From the NCBI GenBank assembly GCA_029204225.1, contig CM055112.1, positions 28,980,703 through 29,044,702 of the forward strand: DNA of 64,000 bases, read 5' to 3'. The first letter of the stretch is position 1, and each line of letters begins with the position of its first letter. The notes below the pieces were generated by a model. The model made no database searches. It worked only from the letters and a program-made list of their open reading frames with translations, and was not told the DNA's origin. The DNA comes from Diphasiastrum complanatum (Eukaryota > Streptophyta > Lycopodiopsida > Lycopodiales > Lycopodiaceae). Made by a program: the position numbers and the translations under genes. Shown here in pieces: positions 36,320 to 49,564 of this stretch.

Positions 36320-37727
36320 AAATGTAAAACTTTCTTGACAAGAATATAAGCAAAAGAACAACAAATGGTTGGGTGGCCCATTTTAACTTTTCACTATACT
36401 ATCTGAACATAAGAGAATATCAACGACTACCAAGGAAAGGTGTTGTTGAATATTTGTGAATGTGCAATTCATGGTGAAGCTTTGAACCTTGTTAGTTAAA
36501 CTATTTGTGATATGTAAAGGCTTGTGGCAAGACTTTACCAAAAGCCTATACCTATCACAAACAATATAACTTACAAGGTGCAAAGGCTCACATGAATTGC
36601 ACATTCACAAATATGCCACAAATCCTTCATTTAGGTTCATCTGGTTGCTTGGACATGTTATCATGTCATATATTATCTTGAAAAGTGGGTCCCACCCAAT
36701 CCCTTGTTTTTGTATCACTTGGGCTCAAAAAAGCATGGGCGCAACACTTGTACCTTCGAACTGATGTAAAAATCAAAGGCAAAATTTTTGGTTGAGTCTT
36801 TTTTGGACAAGTGTCAACTATGGGTTGGTATATGTTCAAAGCACGTGGGCTATGCTTCCAAGCAGTCATGCCATTCATTGCCTTAAAGATGAACCAATAG
36901 AATTTGCCTATATTTTCTTATGAAATTAGCAACGGGTAGTTGACAGTTTTTTAAAAGAATGTTCGAAGTCAAACACATAGAAATTTTGGACATGCAAAGG
37001 GAGCTTCTAATATGTGTATGGGTAGTGGACCTTAGAAGCTCGATGCTCACTTGTAGTTTGGTCTTTACTCTAGACAATCCTTGCTCTATTGTGTATGTGT
37101 TAATTTTGAACATTGCTTTTTACCTAATGAATCTTGTTACTTGCTTAATGATTCTTGTGCAACTGAGGGTTTCTCATCTTTATTTATAATACGTTATTGT
37201 CCCACAAATGGGGTTGAGGCAATTTATCAAAATAATATTGAAACTGCTGCTTCATTATCCAAAAGTTGCAAAATGGTGCCGACAATGGTGATGATGAGAG
37301 TGGACATGTACACGAGTTAAATAGCTAACATGAATAGAGAGTGGGAATTTGTGAGAGGATGTATCTTTAAGTAAGAGATTGAATTTCTTATGATTGTGTC
37401 CTTTCTCAAGGAGAGTGTCCATGGACCCTTTGGGAGAACTATTCTATTGCCAATGGTTTGTGGCCATAAATGCACCATCATGTCCATTAATTCTAATCGT
37501 TGCATTCAATTTTTGTAATGCGACAATGTTTTAATACCAAGTGTAAGGTGCTCTAGATCATTGGATCTCTAAGTTTGAAGCCAATCACTTGCCTTGAAAA
37601 TAGGAAGCTCTAAAGCAGATGTATAAGCATAGTATAGAGGTCACTAGAGTTGCAAACTTATTCATCAATAATGCTCCACAATGATAAAACTATGCTAAAA
37701 AACATATACCATACAAGTTTTGTCATA
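36320..37727. repeat. Extra Q-module segment (Q3) between P4 and P5
   Basis: Sequence equivalent to 19,440-20,650 (hairpin plus module Q) lies between P4 and P5. In unit A the corresponding place (about 17,272) is a direct junction. So either A lost about 1.4 kb or B gained it. Nothing coding is recognised. Confidence 0.75.
36450..36614. repeat. Long near-perfect hairpin, copy 2
   Basis: The 165-bp palindrome described at 19,609, with better-matched arms here (both carry GTGAATGTGCAATTCATG), about 88% pairing by eye. Confidence 0.85.
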
Positions 37728-38255
37728 TTTATCGAGCATGATTTTCATATATGAACTTCCATTTTGAAAATAATGCCAACAAATAGGACATTCATAATAG
37801 CATCTCGTGAGTAGAACTATGTACCCCCAAAAAAAAGTACTATTTCGGGTTAGTGTAGTCCATGACGATGCACAAGCTATCATAGAGTATGAAGATGTTT
37901 ATGAATTATTACTCAAAGAGGAATATCCTAGCAGAGAACTTTGCACATCAAGTATATAGAATAGTCTTTTTGCTTAAAAATCGAATTGATGTCTTATGCT
38001 TCGGATATATATCATATAATAATGAGTGTCATGTGTGCTAAGTCAGCTAAATAGTTGTTCAATAGTTTTGACAAAAGTAGACTTTAGACCTTTACTCTAC
38101 ATAGCTTTTGGCCAATATTGAACATCTTGTGTAGTTTTATACCTAATGAATAACCATCCTGATTCTATTACAACACGAGTTGATAGAATGAGGCTAGTGC
38201 ACTTGAGCACAATAGAGTTGCAAACAAAAAAATTGTGAGCATTGCTCGTGACCAT

Positions 38256-38657
38256 CTACGAATCAGGAGCATATTGGCAGGTGCGTTGTGCATCTTGAAG
38301 GAAATTGTTCATCACTTCATTCCCACAAAAGTTGCAGGAATCAAAGTCTCCAGTCCAATCAGCGTAGCCATCACCACGATCAGTTTGCCAACACTGAAAA
38401 TTCTCCCACGCATCATTACAACATTTGTGTCTCTTGGCAAGAAGTAGATCATTGCAACTTGACCAATCATTTAGTTGCCCAACCCATGTAATCATGAATC
38501 TTGTTTCATAATTAGAACCACCACCTCTTTCGATGACGGAACAAGAAGCACCAGAGTCGGGATAGTACTTGCCCGCATGTACAATAGTCAAATTTAAAAC
38601 AACTAATCCCAATAACAATAATGACAATACTCCATTCATTTTTGCCTCCTTGCTCAT
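38256..38657 (-). CDS. P5: secreted eight-cysteine acidic protein
   Basis: The unit-B counterpart of P2: 133 residues, same signal peptide (residues 7-28), same eight cysteines (39, 68, 79, 80, 89, 108, 111, 127). The only difference from P2 is one base, changing Phe35 to Ser just before the first cysteine. No silent change is present. The leader differs at about 16 of 447 positions and the 3' flank at about 9 of 410, so the coding part stands out as unusually conserved. The TATA box is at 39,094-39,103 and the leader intron is predicted at 38,719-38,862 with a weaker donor (GTCATT). The family is unknown to me. Location is expected to be extracellular. Confidence 0.85.
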   Translation of the reverse strand: MSKEAKMNGVLSLLLLGLVVLNLTIVHAGKYYPDSGASCSVIERGGGSNYETRFMITWVGQLNDWSSCNDLLLAKRHKCCNDAWENFQCWQTDRGDGYADWTGDFDSCNFCGNEVMNNFLQDAQRTCQYAPDS

Positions 38658-38718
38658 TGAAATGCCAATGTAGGTTTAAATCAACGTTGACTCACTGCAG
38701 CTATGTAGTCGTGGAGTG

Positions 38719-38862
38719 CTACAAGACACAATACTCAACACAAACATTAAAAAATTGCAAAGGAATAGTACATATAGAACACAAACAGTACAAAACTACA
38801 AATGAATACTATAGATTTGACACAAACACTACAAAATGGGAAGAAAATACAAGTATAATGAC
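38719..38862 (-). other. Predicted 5'-UTR intron of P5
   Basis: Same length (144 bp) and ends as in P2, but the donor reads GTCATT rather than GTAATT, so splicing may be weaker here. Confidence 0.45.
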
Positions 38863-39093
38863 CTATATGGATCGGTACTAGGATCTGATCAAGAAATGGT
38901 GTGAGAAATGCAACACGAGTAAATTTTGGGCATTCACTAGTCGGTGCTAGAATTTGGTCTGGGGATGCATCTTGGCTAGAATCAGCATGCTCAAAGCTTC
39001 AGAGAAAAGATGATGGAGATAAAATTCTAACTATGCATTGAGATATCTATCCACTAAGAGAGCGAGAGATACCCACAAGCGAGAGGGAGGTGG

Positions 39094-39103
39094 TTTATAT
39101 AGA
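39094..39103 (-). promoter_or_regulatory. TATA box of P5
   Basis: TCTATATAAA on the minus strand, about 440 bp upstream of the P5 start codon, at the same spacing as in P2. Confidence 0.65.
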
Positions 39104-40067
39104 AAAGGGCCATACTTCAGCCAATTTCTTCTTCTTTTTTCAACTTTGAAGGCTCACATTCCTTTCAAAAATAAGAATACCATCTTCCAATAGCATTACA
39201 CTTGACATGACAGTTCATCTTTTGACTTTCAAAAACATTTAAAAATAATAGATAATATAGATAATCCAATTTCAAGGGCACATGGTGAAATTTACTATAT
39301 GTTTGTTTACTGGGAAAGGTAGAGAAAACAATTCAAGGTACTACTGCAACTTGCAAATTCCAGCCCCTATAATAACTATTTCTTGCTTTTCACTAGAAAT
39401 TTATATTATCAACATTATCTAATAACAAACAAAGGGGAAATTTGCATTTGTTTACAAAAGCATTGTGGGTGGTTTTGAAATTTGCAAGCTTTCAATCTCA
39501 ATGGTGATTTTGAGATGCCTTGCTTTTGAAGAAAACAAACCTTAATACAAAGTTACTAAATATTAATTGATGTCATTTTGAAAGTCGAGTCATATTTCAA
39601 TAATGGTACCTTTTATTGTATCTTATGGCCTCATCTATATGACGATTGGAGTTGCGCTTATGACCACAAAGAGAGGATAGAGATTCTAACCTCAAAGAGA
39701 GATATGAAATCCTTAACTTTAATTCACTAATTGAATGACAATTTTGGTAAAATGAGAAAACATTTAAGTAAGATATATCATCTTTGGAAACCCAACCAAG
39801 TTTGTCATAGAGTGACAAATGATAGAGTAGAACTACAATCAGTAGCTAAGGATGACCACTTGCGATGATATTACACAAATGATTCCATTTTGCCTTCTTT
39901 TGTAGCCAAAAAAGAGATTAGTCTTTTGTATGAACAAAATGTAAAACTTTCTTGACAAAGAATACAAGCAAAAGAACAACAAAGGGTTGGTTGGCCCATT
40001 TAAACTTTTCACCATAGTATCTGAACATAAGAGAATATCCACGACAACCAACGAAAGGTGAGATTGA

Positions 40068-40233
40068 ATATTTGTGAATGCGCAATTCAAGGTGAAGTTT
40101 TGAACCTTGTTAGTTAAACTATTTGTGATATGTAAAGACTTGTGGCAAGACTTTACCAAAAGCCTATACCTATCACAAACATTATAACTAACAAGGTGCA
40201 AAGGCTCACCATGAATTGCACATTCACAAATAT
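40068..40233. repeat. Long near-perfect hairpin, copy 3
   Basis: The unit-B counterpart of the hairpin at 19,609; one base differs over 166 bp. Confidence 0.85.
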
Positions 40234-40253
40234 ACCACGCATCCTTCATTTAG

Positions 40254-41380
40254 ATTCATTTGGTTGCTTGGACATGTTATCATGTCATGTATTATCTTGA
40301 AAATTGGGTCCCACCCAATCCCTTGTTTTTATACCACTTGGGCTCAGAAAAGCACGGGTCCCACTTGTACCTTCGAACTGATATAAAAATCAAAGGCAAA
40401 TTTTTTGGTTGAGTCTTTTTTGAACAAGTGTCAACTATGGGTTGGTATATGTTCAAAGCACATGGGCTATGCTTCCAAGCATGCTTGCCATTCAATGCCC
40501 TAAAGATGAGCCAATAGAATTTGCCTAGATTTTCTTATGAAAGCAACATGTAGTTGATAGTTTTTTAAAAGAACGTTGGAAGTCAAACACATAGAGATTT
40601 TGGACATGCAAAGGGAGCTTCTAATATGTGTACGAGTAGTGGGCCTTAGAAGCTCGATGCTCACTTCTAGTTTGGTCTTTACTCTAGACACTCCTTGCTC
40701 TATTGTGTATATTGCCTTTTACCTAATGAATCTTGTTACTTGCCAAATGATTCTTGTGCAACTAAGGGTTTCTCATCTTTATTTATACTATGTTATTGTC
40801 CCACAAATGTGGTTGAGGCAATTTATCAAAATAATATTGAAACTGCTGCTTCATTATCCAAAAGTTGCAAAATGGTGCCGACAATGGTGATGAAGAAGTG
40901 GACATGTACAGGAGTTAAATAGCTAACATGAATAGAGAGTGCGAATTTGTGAGAGGATGTATCTTTAAGTAAGAGGCTATTGAATTTCTTATGATTGTGT
41001 CCTTTCTCAAAGAGTGTGTCAATGGACCCTTTGGGAGAACTATTCTATTGCCAATGGTATGCGGCCATAAATGCACCATCATGTCCATTAATTCTAGTCT
41101 TTGACTACAAATCGAGTTCTCCCGTTAGCAGGGAGGATACATTAGATCCCTAACGCTTGGGTCCATCAACATGAATTTCATAGAGGATCTTCCTTCTTTA
41201 GAATATTGCCAACAAACAGGACATTCATGATAGTTGTTTGAGACTAGACCTACATTCAAAAGAAAGAAACAATACTTTTATGGGTTATTGTAATGTGTGA
41301 ACATGGAGTGTGAAGATGTGGATGAATGCATAAATCAAAGAAGAAATTATGTATTGGAACACTTTTCATACATAGGAAAG
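40254..41380. repeat. Module Q, copy Q4
   Basis: The unit-B counterpart of Q1 at about 2-3% divergence. No supportable gene. Confidence 0.75.
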
Positions 41381-43611
41381 TTGGGCATAGTCTATGATGG
41401 GGCAAGGGAGTATGGAGAACGTGAACAGAGAAGAGAGCAGGAATATTTGCGGAACATCTCTCCCGCTATAATGGGCTACTAGATGCAAAAACCGTCTAAC
41501 AGATTGTTTATGCTAAATATAATCACAGCTCAAACGTTCTATTGCCCAACAGGATTTATAAATTAATTTATACTCAAAAATACAGAATGAGTACAGTCCA
41601 CCGAAGAGATCAGAAATGGTTTGAGGTATTACTAGATATTAGATTCAATAAAAAGTTCAGTTCTGAAATACATTGAAAGAGCAGTATGACAACGCAAGTT
41701 TCTCAGTTGTCAAAGACAACCATCTTCTGATCAGAAGTTGAGGAGTCGTAGACATCCGTGTTTTGATTAGTGTGAGTGAACAAGTGTTATCAAACAGCAA
41801 TGAAGTGCATTCAAATCACAATAAGCATTCATCTATGTTATACACAAATAGAAAAGCATATTGCTGCTATATTACACTAAAGCACAACAATGACAGTTAC
41901 AACCAGAGTGACGACATAACTGGAAGGGTCAAAATCATTCGTCTCATGGACGGAGCATCACATAGAGTGTGCCTGGATGATCCATTTATAGATTGCATCC
42001 ATGTATTAATTACAATAAATGTTTGTCATCTAATTAGACAAGCCGTTTTACTTGGAAGTATTCGGCTTGTAATGACAACTATACATTGTGTAATGGTCAA
42101 CCCGCAGGGAATGTTGACGCAGACAAGGACTCGCAAATTCTCTCATTGAGCATGTCAGGGGAAGTGGTTTTCTCTCACTTCACATTTTGGGAAGTGGCTG
42201 GGAATGTTCCTCGTTGAAAATGGATGGCCTTCGACATTTTCTCTCTCTTCGAGATTTTGCAAAACAACCAAAGGAGCCGAAGGTAAGTGTCGCATTTTTT
42301 TTGGGAAAGTGAAAAAAATGTGAACTATGCAACACTTAGTGTATTTCTATAGACTTATTCTAGGTGCTAGTTTGTGGAATTCCTTGAAGATGGCCAAGTC
42401 TTCAATAAATTCAAGTTATTGAACTTAACATTTGAACTTGAAATTATGATAGGATTGGTAACCTTTTGCTAGAGATCAGCCAGAAGCCCACTTGTAGACG
42501 TTCTTCAAATAGTTTGGCTATCTAAGTTATGATTCCTGCAGGTATCAGATGAGCAGACTTTGAATCCAAAATAGGTTTCACCTGACCCTAGATCAAAGAT
42601 CAATAAACGTGCAGGAAGAATCTTGAAATAGAAGAAATTAGTCATTCACCAAGGAGGCAACTATGGGCTTAATTTCCAACAGTCCGTACTAAGATCTTCT
42701 TGGTTGCAAGATTCTTTTTCGTACATGGTCTTGAGATATCGATGACTTCAATCTCTTATGACAATATTTGAAGCTCGTCTATCAAGGGAGCTATATGTAC
42801 ATCCTTATTTTTGGCGTTGTATTATTTTGGTATCAGAAAGTCAAGCATGACATGAGCCTTCTTGATGCTTAGCCAAGGTGCATTGTTTTTGAACAAGTGT
42901 CAACTACAATATTTGAAGCTCCTCTATCAAGGGAGCTATATGTACGTCCATATTTGTTTTCATTATATTAGTTTTGGTATCAAAAATTCAAGCATGAGAT
43001 GTGCCTTCTTTATACTGAGTCAAGGTGGAATGTTAAATTTCATTAAAATCACTCACCATGTAGGGCATGATGTAAACCACAATGCAAATGGATCACATGA
43101 TCCATCACCAATCAAAGATGCTAATGTCAAGGCTACTCATGTCTAAACTTAGGCCATGAATCATCTATATGCTTCATGCTTGACAATTGGGAGGCATTCT
43201 CTTGGTAGCATTTGTTGAATGTTTGGTCGAGTGTCATTTTATAAGCTATAATCAAGTATACTTGAAGATATTGCTTACAAAGCACCAAAATGGACAACAC
43301 TCTAGCCATTGGAAACAAACCTCTCAACCAAATAGAAACTAGAAATCAATACGCAGTTCATTTGTTGGCTTGGACATGTTATCATATCATATATTAACTT
43401 GAAAATTGGGGCCCAACTAGCCCCTTCCTTCTATATTAATATGGTTCAAAAACTGCTAGGCCTGACTCTTGTGGCTTTCACTCGATGTAAAAAATATACG
43501 CAAATCTTTTGGTTGAGTGTTTGTAGCTATGGGGTGGTTAATGTTCAGAGCACATGGGCTATGCTATGAAGCGTGCATGCCTTATAATGCTTCGAAAAAT
43601 GAACTAATAGA
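41381..43611. repeat. Module R copy R2 and left part of Q0
   Basis: The unit-B counterpart of 20,951-23,146, including the 128-codon frame (41,763-42,149) and the 145-bp tandem pair. It stops abruptly at the left edge of the copia element. The uninterrupted site of the solo LTR found at 58.4 kb is at 43,216-43,220. Confidence 0.75.
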
Positions 43612-44088
43612 TAGTAAGAGAAAGCTAGAAATCCAATAACTCAAAAAATCCATGAAATCACCAAATCAATTAGATTCAAAATGAGGAGTACAATGATACT
43701 AGTATATCCACGAGCTACCACTATGCTTAGCTATGATTGGATCATATTTTGTCACCTCTTGATCCTATTGGATCATTGATCCATGCACCTCTTAATTCTA
43801 TTGGACTATATTCAAGCACACCTCAATTTTCTATTGGACCTCACAAGGTTCCACCTCTAAATCCTATTGGACCTCTTGGAATTCATCAAACAAAAGCTTT
43901 ACACTTGTCTACACTCTAATTGGCACGTGTTTACTCTATTTTGGCTCAATAGTGGCATTACAAGTGGAAATGCATAATTTGCCATCTATGCCAAATTTAT
44001 TCCTATCAACATCCTACACCTAGATGCTTGATGTAAAAAACATAAGACCCCTATATCTAACATAGATAATCTTTTTCAATTCTTCACA
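43612..44088 (-). repeat. Left (3') LTR of the 43.6-49.6 kb copia element, partial
   Basis: Matches the inner two-thirds of the right LTR and ends TTCTTCACA, next to the purine tract. The outer part of the family's LTR is not present here. Confidence 0.9.
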
Positions 44089-47000
44089 CTCCTCCTAAAA
44101 AATTATCTACGAAGATTTGAGCATTGATCTTGATATAGCTCCAAGATTAGATCTATGCTTGATGAAAGCACTTTTGCTCAAAGGCTTGGTGAGTAGATCG
44201 GCAATACAAGAGGATGAGTTGACATGCTCCAAATAGATTTCACCTCCAATAAGCTTTTCTCTCACAAAATGGTGTGCCACTTCAATGTGCTTGCTTCTTG
44301 CATGAAATATGGGACTATTGGCAAGAGCTTGGGCCGAGATGTTATCACACTTGATCATTGGTAGATCATCCTTCTTGATGCACTTTAGCTCCATTAATAA
44401 CCTCATGATCCAAAGCACTTCTTTGGTAGTTGTAGTGAGTGCTTTGTACTCGGCCTCACATGAAGAGAGAGATATAGTATCTTGCTTTTTGGAAAGCCAA
44501 GATATAAGATTGCCTCCAAGAAAGATAGTGTATGCACTAATAGACTTTCGATCCATCTTGTCACTTGCAAAATCTGAATCCGAGTAGCCAATAATGGATA
44601 GATCTTCACTTTTATAGAGTAGACCATAATCACAAGATGAAGATACATATCTTAAAATCCTCTTGGCCATCTTCCAATGATGGATCTTAGGATCTTGCAT
44701 AAATTGACTCAATTTGTGCACACAAAAACTTAGATCGGGCCTAGTAATTGTAAGCCAAATCAAGGAGCCTACAAGACTCTTAAAAAGTGTGATGTCCTCA
44801 AAGGATCTTTCATCACCTTTATTAGGATCTTTTACAATTTGCTCCATTGGAGTATCTATGCTCTTAGAATTTTCCATATGGAATTTTTTTCAACATAGAG
44901 TGAGCATATCTAGATTGGCATATAAAGACATGATTTTCATAAAAATCAATTTCTAGGCCTAGGATGTAATGCATCTCTTCTAGATCTTGCATTTTAAACT
45001 CACATCCAAGTGCTAGCTTGGTTTCATCAACTAGCTTGATACAACTTCCACAAAGAATAATGTCATCAACATAAACTAGAAGAATGACAATATTGCTATC
45101 AAAAAACTTTAGATACATGGAAGGATCATAGTCACTAAGAGTAAATCCTAGTGAGATAAGAAAAGAGTTAAGTCTTGAATACCATGATCTTGGTGCTTGC
45201 TTGAGTCCATAAAGACTTTTGAAGAGCAAGCACACTTTGGACTCATCCTTGATGAATCCTTGAGGTTGTTCCATATAGATTTCCTCCTCAAGATAGCCAC
45301 TTATAAAAGCATTGGATACATCTAATTGGAACACCTTCCACTTGAAAAAACAAGCAAGAGAAATAAGAATTCTTATTGTCATCATCTTTGCAACGGGTGC
45401 AAAGGTCTTCTCATAATCAAGACCATGGATTTGAGCAAATCCTTTGGCACATAATCTTGCTTTATGCTTGTTGATGGTGCCATCATGATTGAACTTGATC
45501 CAAAATACCCACTTGCAACCAATCACATGCTGTTGGATGAAGGATCCACAAGCTCCCCAAGTATTGTTGGTGATCAATGCATCATACTCTTGCTTCATGG
45601 CATCATACCACTCCTTGGTATTGAGTGCCTCTTGTACATTCTTTGGCTCTTCATGAGAGACATAAAAAACATAATTAGTGGAATCAAGATCCACTTGTTT
45701 GCCTTTGTCATCATATGAGAGCCTCTTAGGCTCAGATCTATCTCTCATGGATCTTCTTGGTGAGAAAATCCGAGGAGAGTCTTCTTCAAATCTCCACCCC
45801 ATCACATCATGATTGTCTTCAAGATCAATAATTGATGATGCATCCATAGATTTCTTGATCTCGGCCTCTTCAAAAGATGAGTGTTGATCTTCATGAAAGA
45901 CAACATCTCTACTTTCAATAACTTGAGAAGTAGAGAGTATAAAGACTCTATAGGCCTTCTTGGTGGATGAGTATCCAACCATGATCCCTTTGCATGCACT
46001 AGGATCTTCCTTCTTCCTTGTTTCCAAGGGAATATGGACAAAACATAAGCATCCAAAAACTCTAAGGTGATCAACCTTAGGCTTCTTCAAAAATAAGATT
46101 TCATATGGTGACTTTCCTCCAAGAGCTATATGTGGGAGCCTATTGCAAAGATAATTCGCACAATTAATAGCTTCTCCCCAAAAATCTTTGGGCAAAGATG
46201 CCTCAATTCTCATAGATCATGCACATTCACATAGAGATCTATTCTTTCTATCGGCCACTCCATTTTGAGATGGAGAGTAGGCACAAGAAAGCTCTCTTTT
46301 AATGCCTTCAAGCTCACAAAAATCTTGAAATTTATTGGAGATATATTCACCACCTCCATCACTTCTAAGAGCTTTAATCTTGAATGAGAATTGCTTCTCT
46401 ACATAAGCTTTGAAAATAAGGAAATGATCAAACACCATAGATTTAGAAGCACGAAGATATATCCAAGTGAATCTTGTGTAATCATCAAAGAAAGTAACAA
46501 AACAAGTGGCTCCTCCCTTGCTTGTAGTTGATGGGAAATGCACATCCGAGTGGATTAACTCCAAAGGATGCTTGCTTTTGATAGAAGATCTTGTAAATGG
46601 CTTTTTGTGAGATTTAGCAATAGCACAAGCCTCACAAGGCTTGATCTTCTTGGAGAGTGACTTTGGCAAGCCAATGGCTTTGGCTTCTTTGATCATGGAG
46701 AGCATGGATTTATAGTTGGGATGTCCCAATGTCCTATGCCATAATTCCTCCATAGAGAGCTTGTTCACAAGAGCAACATTACAAGCATACACATACTCAT
46801 TTGGATCTAGTTTATAGATGCCACCAAATCTAGATCCTAATGCAAGTCTCTCATCATTCTTCTTGATAGTGCAAGTATCAACATTGAATTTTACATCAAG
46901 GCCATTATCAAGCAATTGGCCAACACTAATAAGATTCTTGGTAAGCTTAGGTACATAAAGAACTCTAGAGAGAGAAAGAACTTTAGAGGATGCAAGCTTC

Positions 47001-48836
47001 AAGGGAATGTTCCCTATGCCTTCAATAGATTCAAAATCATTTGCAGTGTATATTGATTTCTTGACTCCATCATAAGGTGCAATAGAAGAGAAAGAGTCCT
47101 TGGAGCTACACATATGTGAAGAGGCTCCACTATCAATATACCATAGGTCGTCCTTCTTGAAAGGAGTAGATGAGAAACTAGAGACCACAAGAGATCCCTC
47201 TCCATCACTTGCAATAGTGTCTTCCTTCTCATTGGTGATATGAGTTGATTCTTCTTTTTGAAGCAATTGACGGCATAATGAACTTTCTTGCCACAATAAA
47301 AGCACTTGATCTTCTTCTTCTTGAGCTTGGATGATGAAGCATTAGAGGAATCATCTTCCTCCTCATCTTTGTCTTTGGATTTGACTTTGTCCTTGCTTGA
47401 GGATTGTTGATGTGGTTCTTGCTCCTCCCTTTGTGCTTATCCTTGGCAAAGAGAGCTTTGCCATCATTATGAGTGAGAGAAAGCTTGTCCATCCTCAAGA
47501 GCTTGTACTCTTGTCTTGATTCTTCCAAAATTAGCACACTTTGGAGAGACTCCAAACTTGGTAGCTCCTCCTTAATGGCATAGGATTGGACAAGGTTATC
47601 AAATTTACTTCTCAAGCCATTGAGAATGACTTGAACTAGCTCATTTTGATTGATGGAATCACCAATGCAAGCAAGCTCTCTATGAATATCTTTTACTCTC
47701 AAAACATAACTAGATGCACTCTCATCACTCTTTTGGCTACTTTGAAAGATTTGATTCCTAAGAGTGAGAAGCCTAGAGGTATTCTTAGCCTCATAGATAA
47801 TCTTGAGACAATCCCAAGCTTCTTTGGCTGTTGTACAAGTACCTATCTCCCTCAATATCTCATTAGAGACATTCATCTTAATGTAGTGGAGAGCCATCCT
47901 AGCTCTCTTTTTGTGTTTTTGAACCTCTTGAAGAACTTGTGGTTCTTCTTCAAGGCCAAGAACTATGTCCATCACGTCTTGAAGGATCAAGATGGACTCC
48001 ATCCTCATTTTCCAAATTGAATATTTTGAAGTGGTCAATCTTTCACTTGGTTCCAACAAGGATGAATCCATTGAAGACATTTGAAGTGAAGAAAACTCAA
48101 ATGATGAACAATAAATGTTGCTAAACACTCTCAATAGGATCCAATAATTGAGTACTATCTCCTCCTATGAAAGATCTTGCAACTATTTGTGAATTGATTC
48201 TCACTAGCTACTCAAATCTCTCTAAAACAAGATCTATTTCACATAAAATGATGGAGTATAGGCAAAGTTAGGATCAAACACTCTTAGCACGTGTGAAGTA
48301 CTCTAAGAAACCAAATTTGACTCAAATACAATGATATTGCATGAAACAAAATGGCTAAGATCTCAAAACAGTGCTTAGATCAATATAGATGAGATTGACA
48401 AGCATACAACTGTGATTTTGGATCAACCAAGCAATCTCTTGACCAAACCAAAGGTTTCCACCCAGGTCTAGGTGCCCTACCTAACCCACTTCAAAAGCTT
48501 ATAACTTTTGATTGGCATAACCAAATGGAATGAAACTGATTGCATCAGAAACTAGACAATAATAGCTTCAAGACAAGCTATCAAGCAAGATAAATGGATC
48601 AAACATGAGAGAGAACTTCCAAACTAAAATTGGATGTTCCTCACACGTGTCTGAACACTTGATTCCATACAGTACCAGGTCAGACCCAATCAATGTTCTT
48701 TTGATCTCTTTTGATCCAAGATTGAACAAGATAGCTAGGAAAATGGGCCTTGACAGCTTCTAGCTCAAGATTGATGAAAAAAATTTCACTTAGATGGATC
48801 AAAATGCATGGGAATCTTAGGTAGGCTCTGATACCA

Positions 48837-49564
48837 TGTTGAGTTTCACACGTGTGGACTGTCCACTACATGTACTTGTGATTTCCTAAGGTTGTAGATG
48901 CACCAAGATCAAGACTAGATTGAGATTCAAGATCAATCTTAGATCCTATGGCAAAAACACACTACTACATGCATTCAATCACTTCCAACTCTCACTCACA
49001 CGTGTGGGAAGTATTCAAAAAATAATCTAAGTTAAAACAAGCTGCTCTCCTTGAGTAGAGAGAGAAAAAGCATCATGAGCTCTCGGGTAGAGAGAGAAAG
49101 CTAGAAATCCAATAACTCACAAAATCCATGAAATCACCAAATCAATTAGATTCAAAATGAGGAGTACAATGATACTAGTAGATCCACGAGCTACCACTAT
49201 GCTTAACTATGATTGGACCATATTTTGTCACCTCTTGATCCTATTGGATCATTGATCCATGCACCTCTTAATTCTATTGGACTATACTCAAGCACACCTC
49301 AATTTTCTATTGGACCTCACAAGGTTCCACCTCTAAATCCTATTGGACATCTTGGAATTCATCAAACAAAAGCTTTACACTTGTCTACACTCTAATTGGC
49401 ACGTGTTTACTCTATTTTGGCTCAATAGTGGCATTACAAGTGGAAATGCATAATTTGCCATCTATGCCAAATTTATTCCTATCGACATCCTACACCTAGA
49501 TGCTTGATGTAAAAAACATAAGACCCCTATATCTAACATAGATAATCTTTTTCAATTCCTCACA
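48837..49564 (-). repeat. Right (5') LTR of the 43.6-49.6 kb copia element
   Basis: 728 bp, TGTTGAG..CTCACA on the plus strand, with TG..CA ends, directly beside the primer site. The right flank resumes module Q0 exactly where the unit-A match continues (23,209). Confidence 0.92.

Larger units (their letters stand above)
43612..49564 (-). mobile_element. Ty1/copia retrotransposon, young, near complete
   Basis: A minus-strand copia element. From right to left: right LTR, primer site TGGTATCAGAGCC (48,824-48,836, initiator-Met tRNA), gag (47,229-48,134), protease with DSGASSHM and integrase (46,217-47,305), integrase end and reverse transcriptase with YVDD (44,864-46,213), RNase H (44,107-44,877, ending in the SNLGAI stretch), purine tract GGAGGAG, left LTR. 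The domain order protease-integrase-RT-RNase H is diagnostic of Ty1/copia. The reading frame is broken about three times. The left LTR is shorter than the right. The shared LTR part differs at about 8 of 475 bases by eye (about 98% identity), so the insertion is recent, probably under a million years at usual plant rates. It sits in unit B only. Confidence 0.95.
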
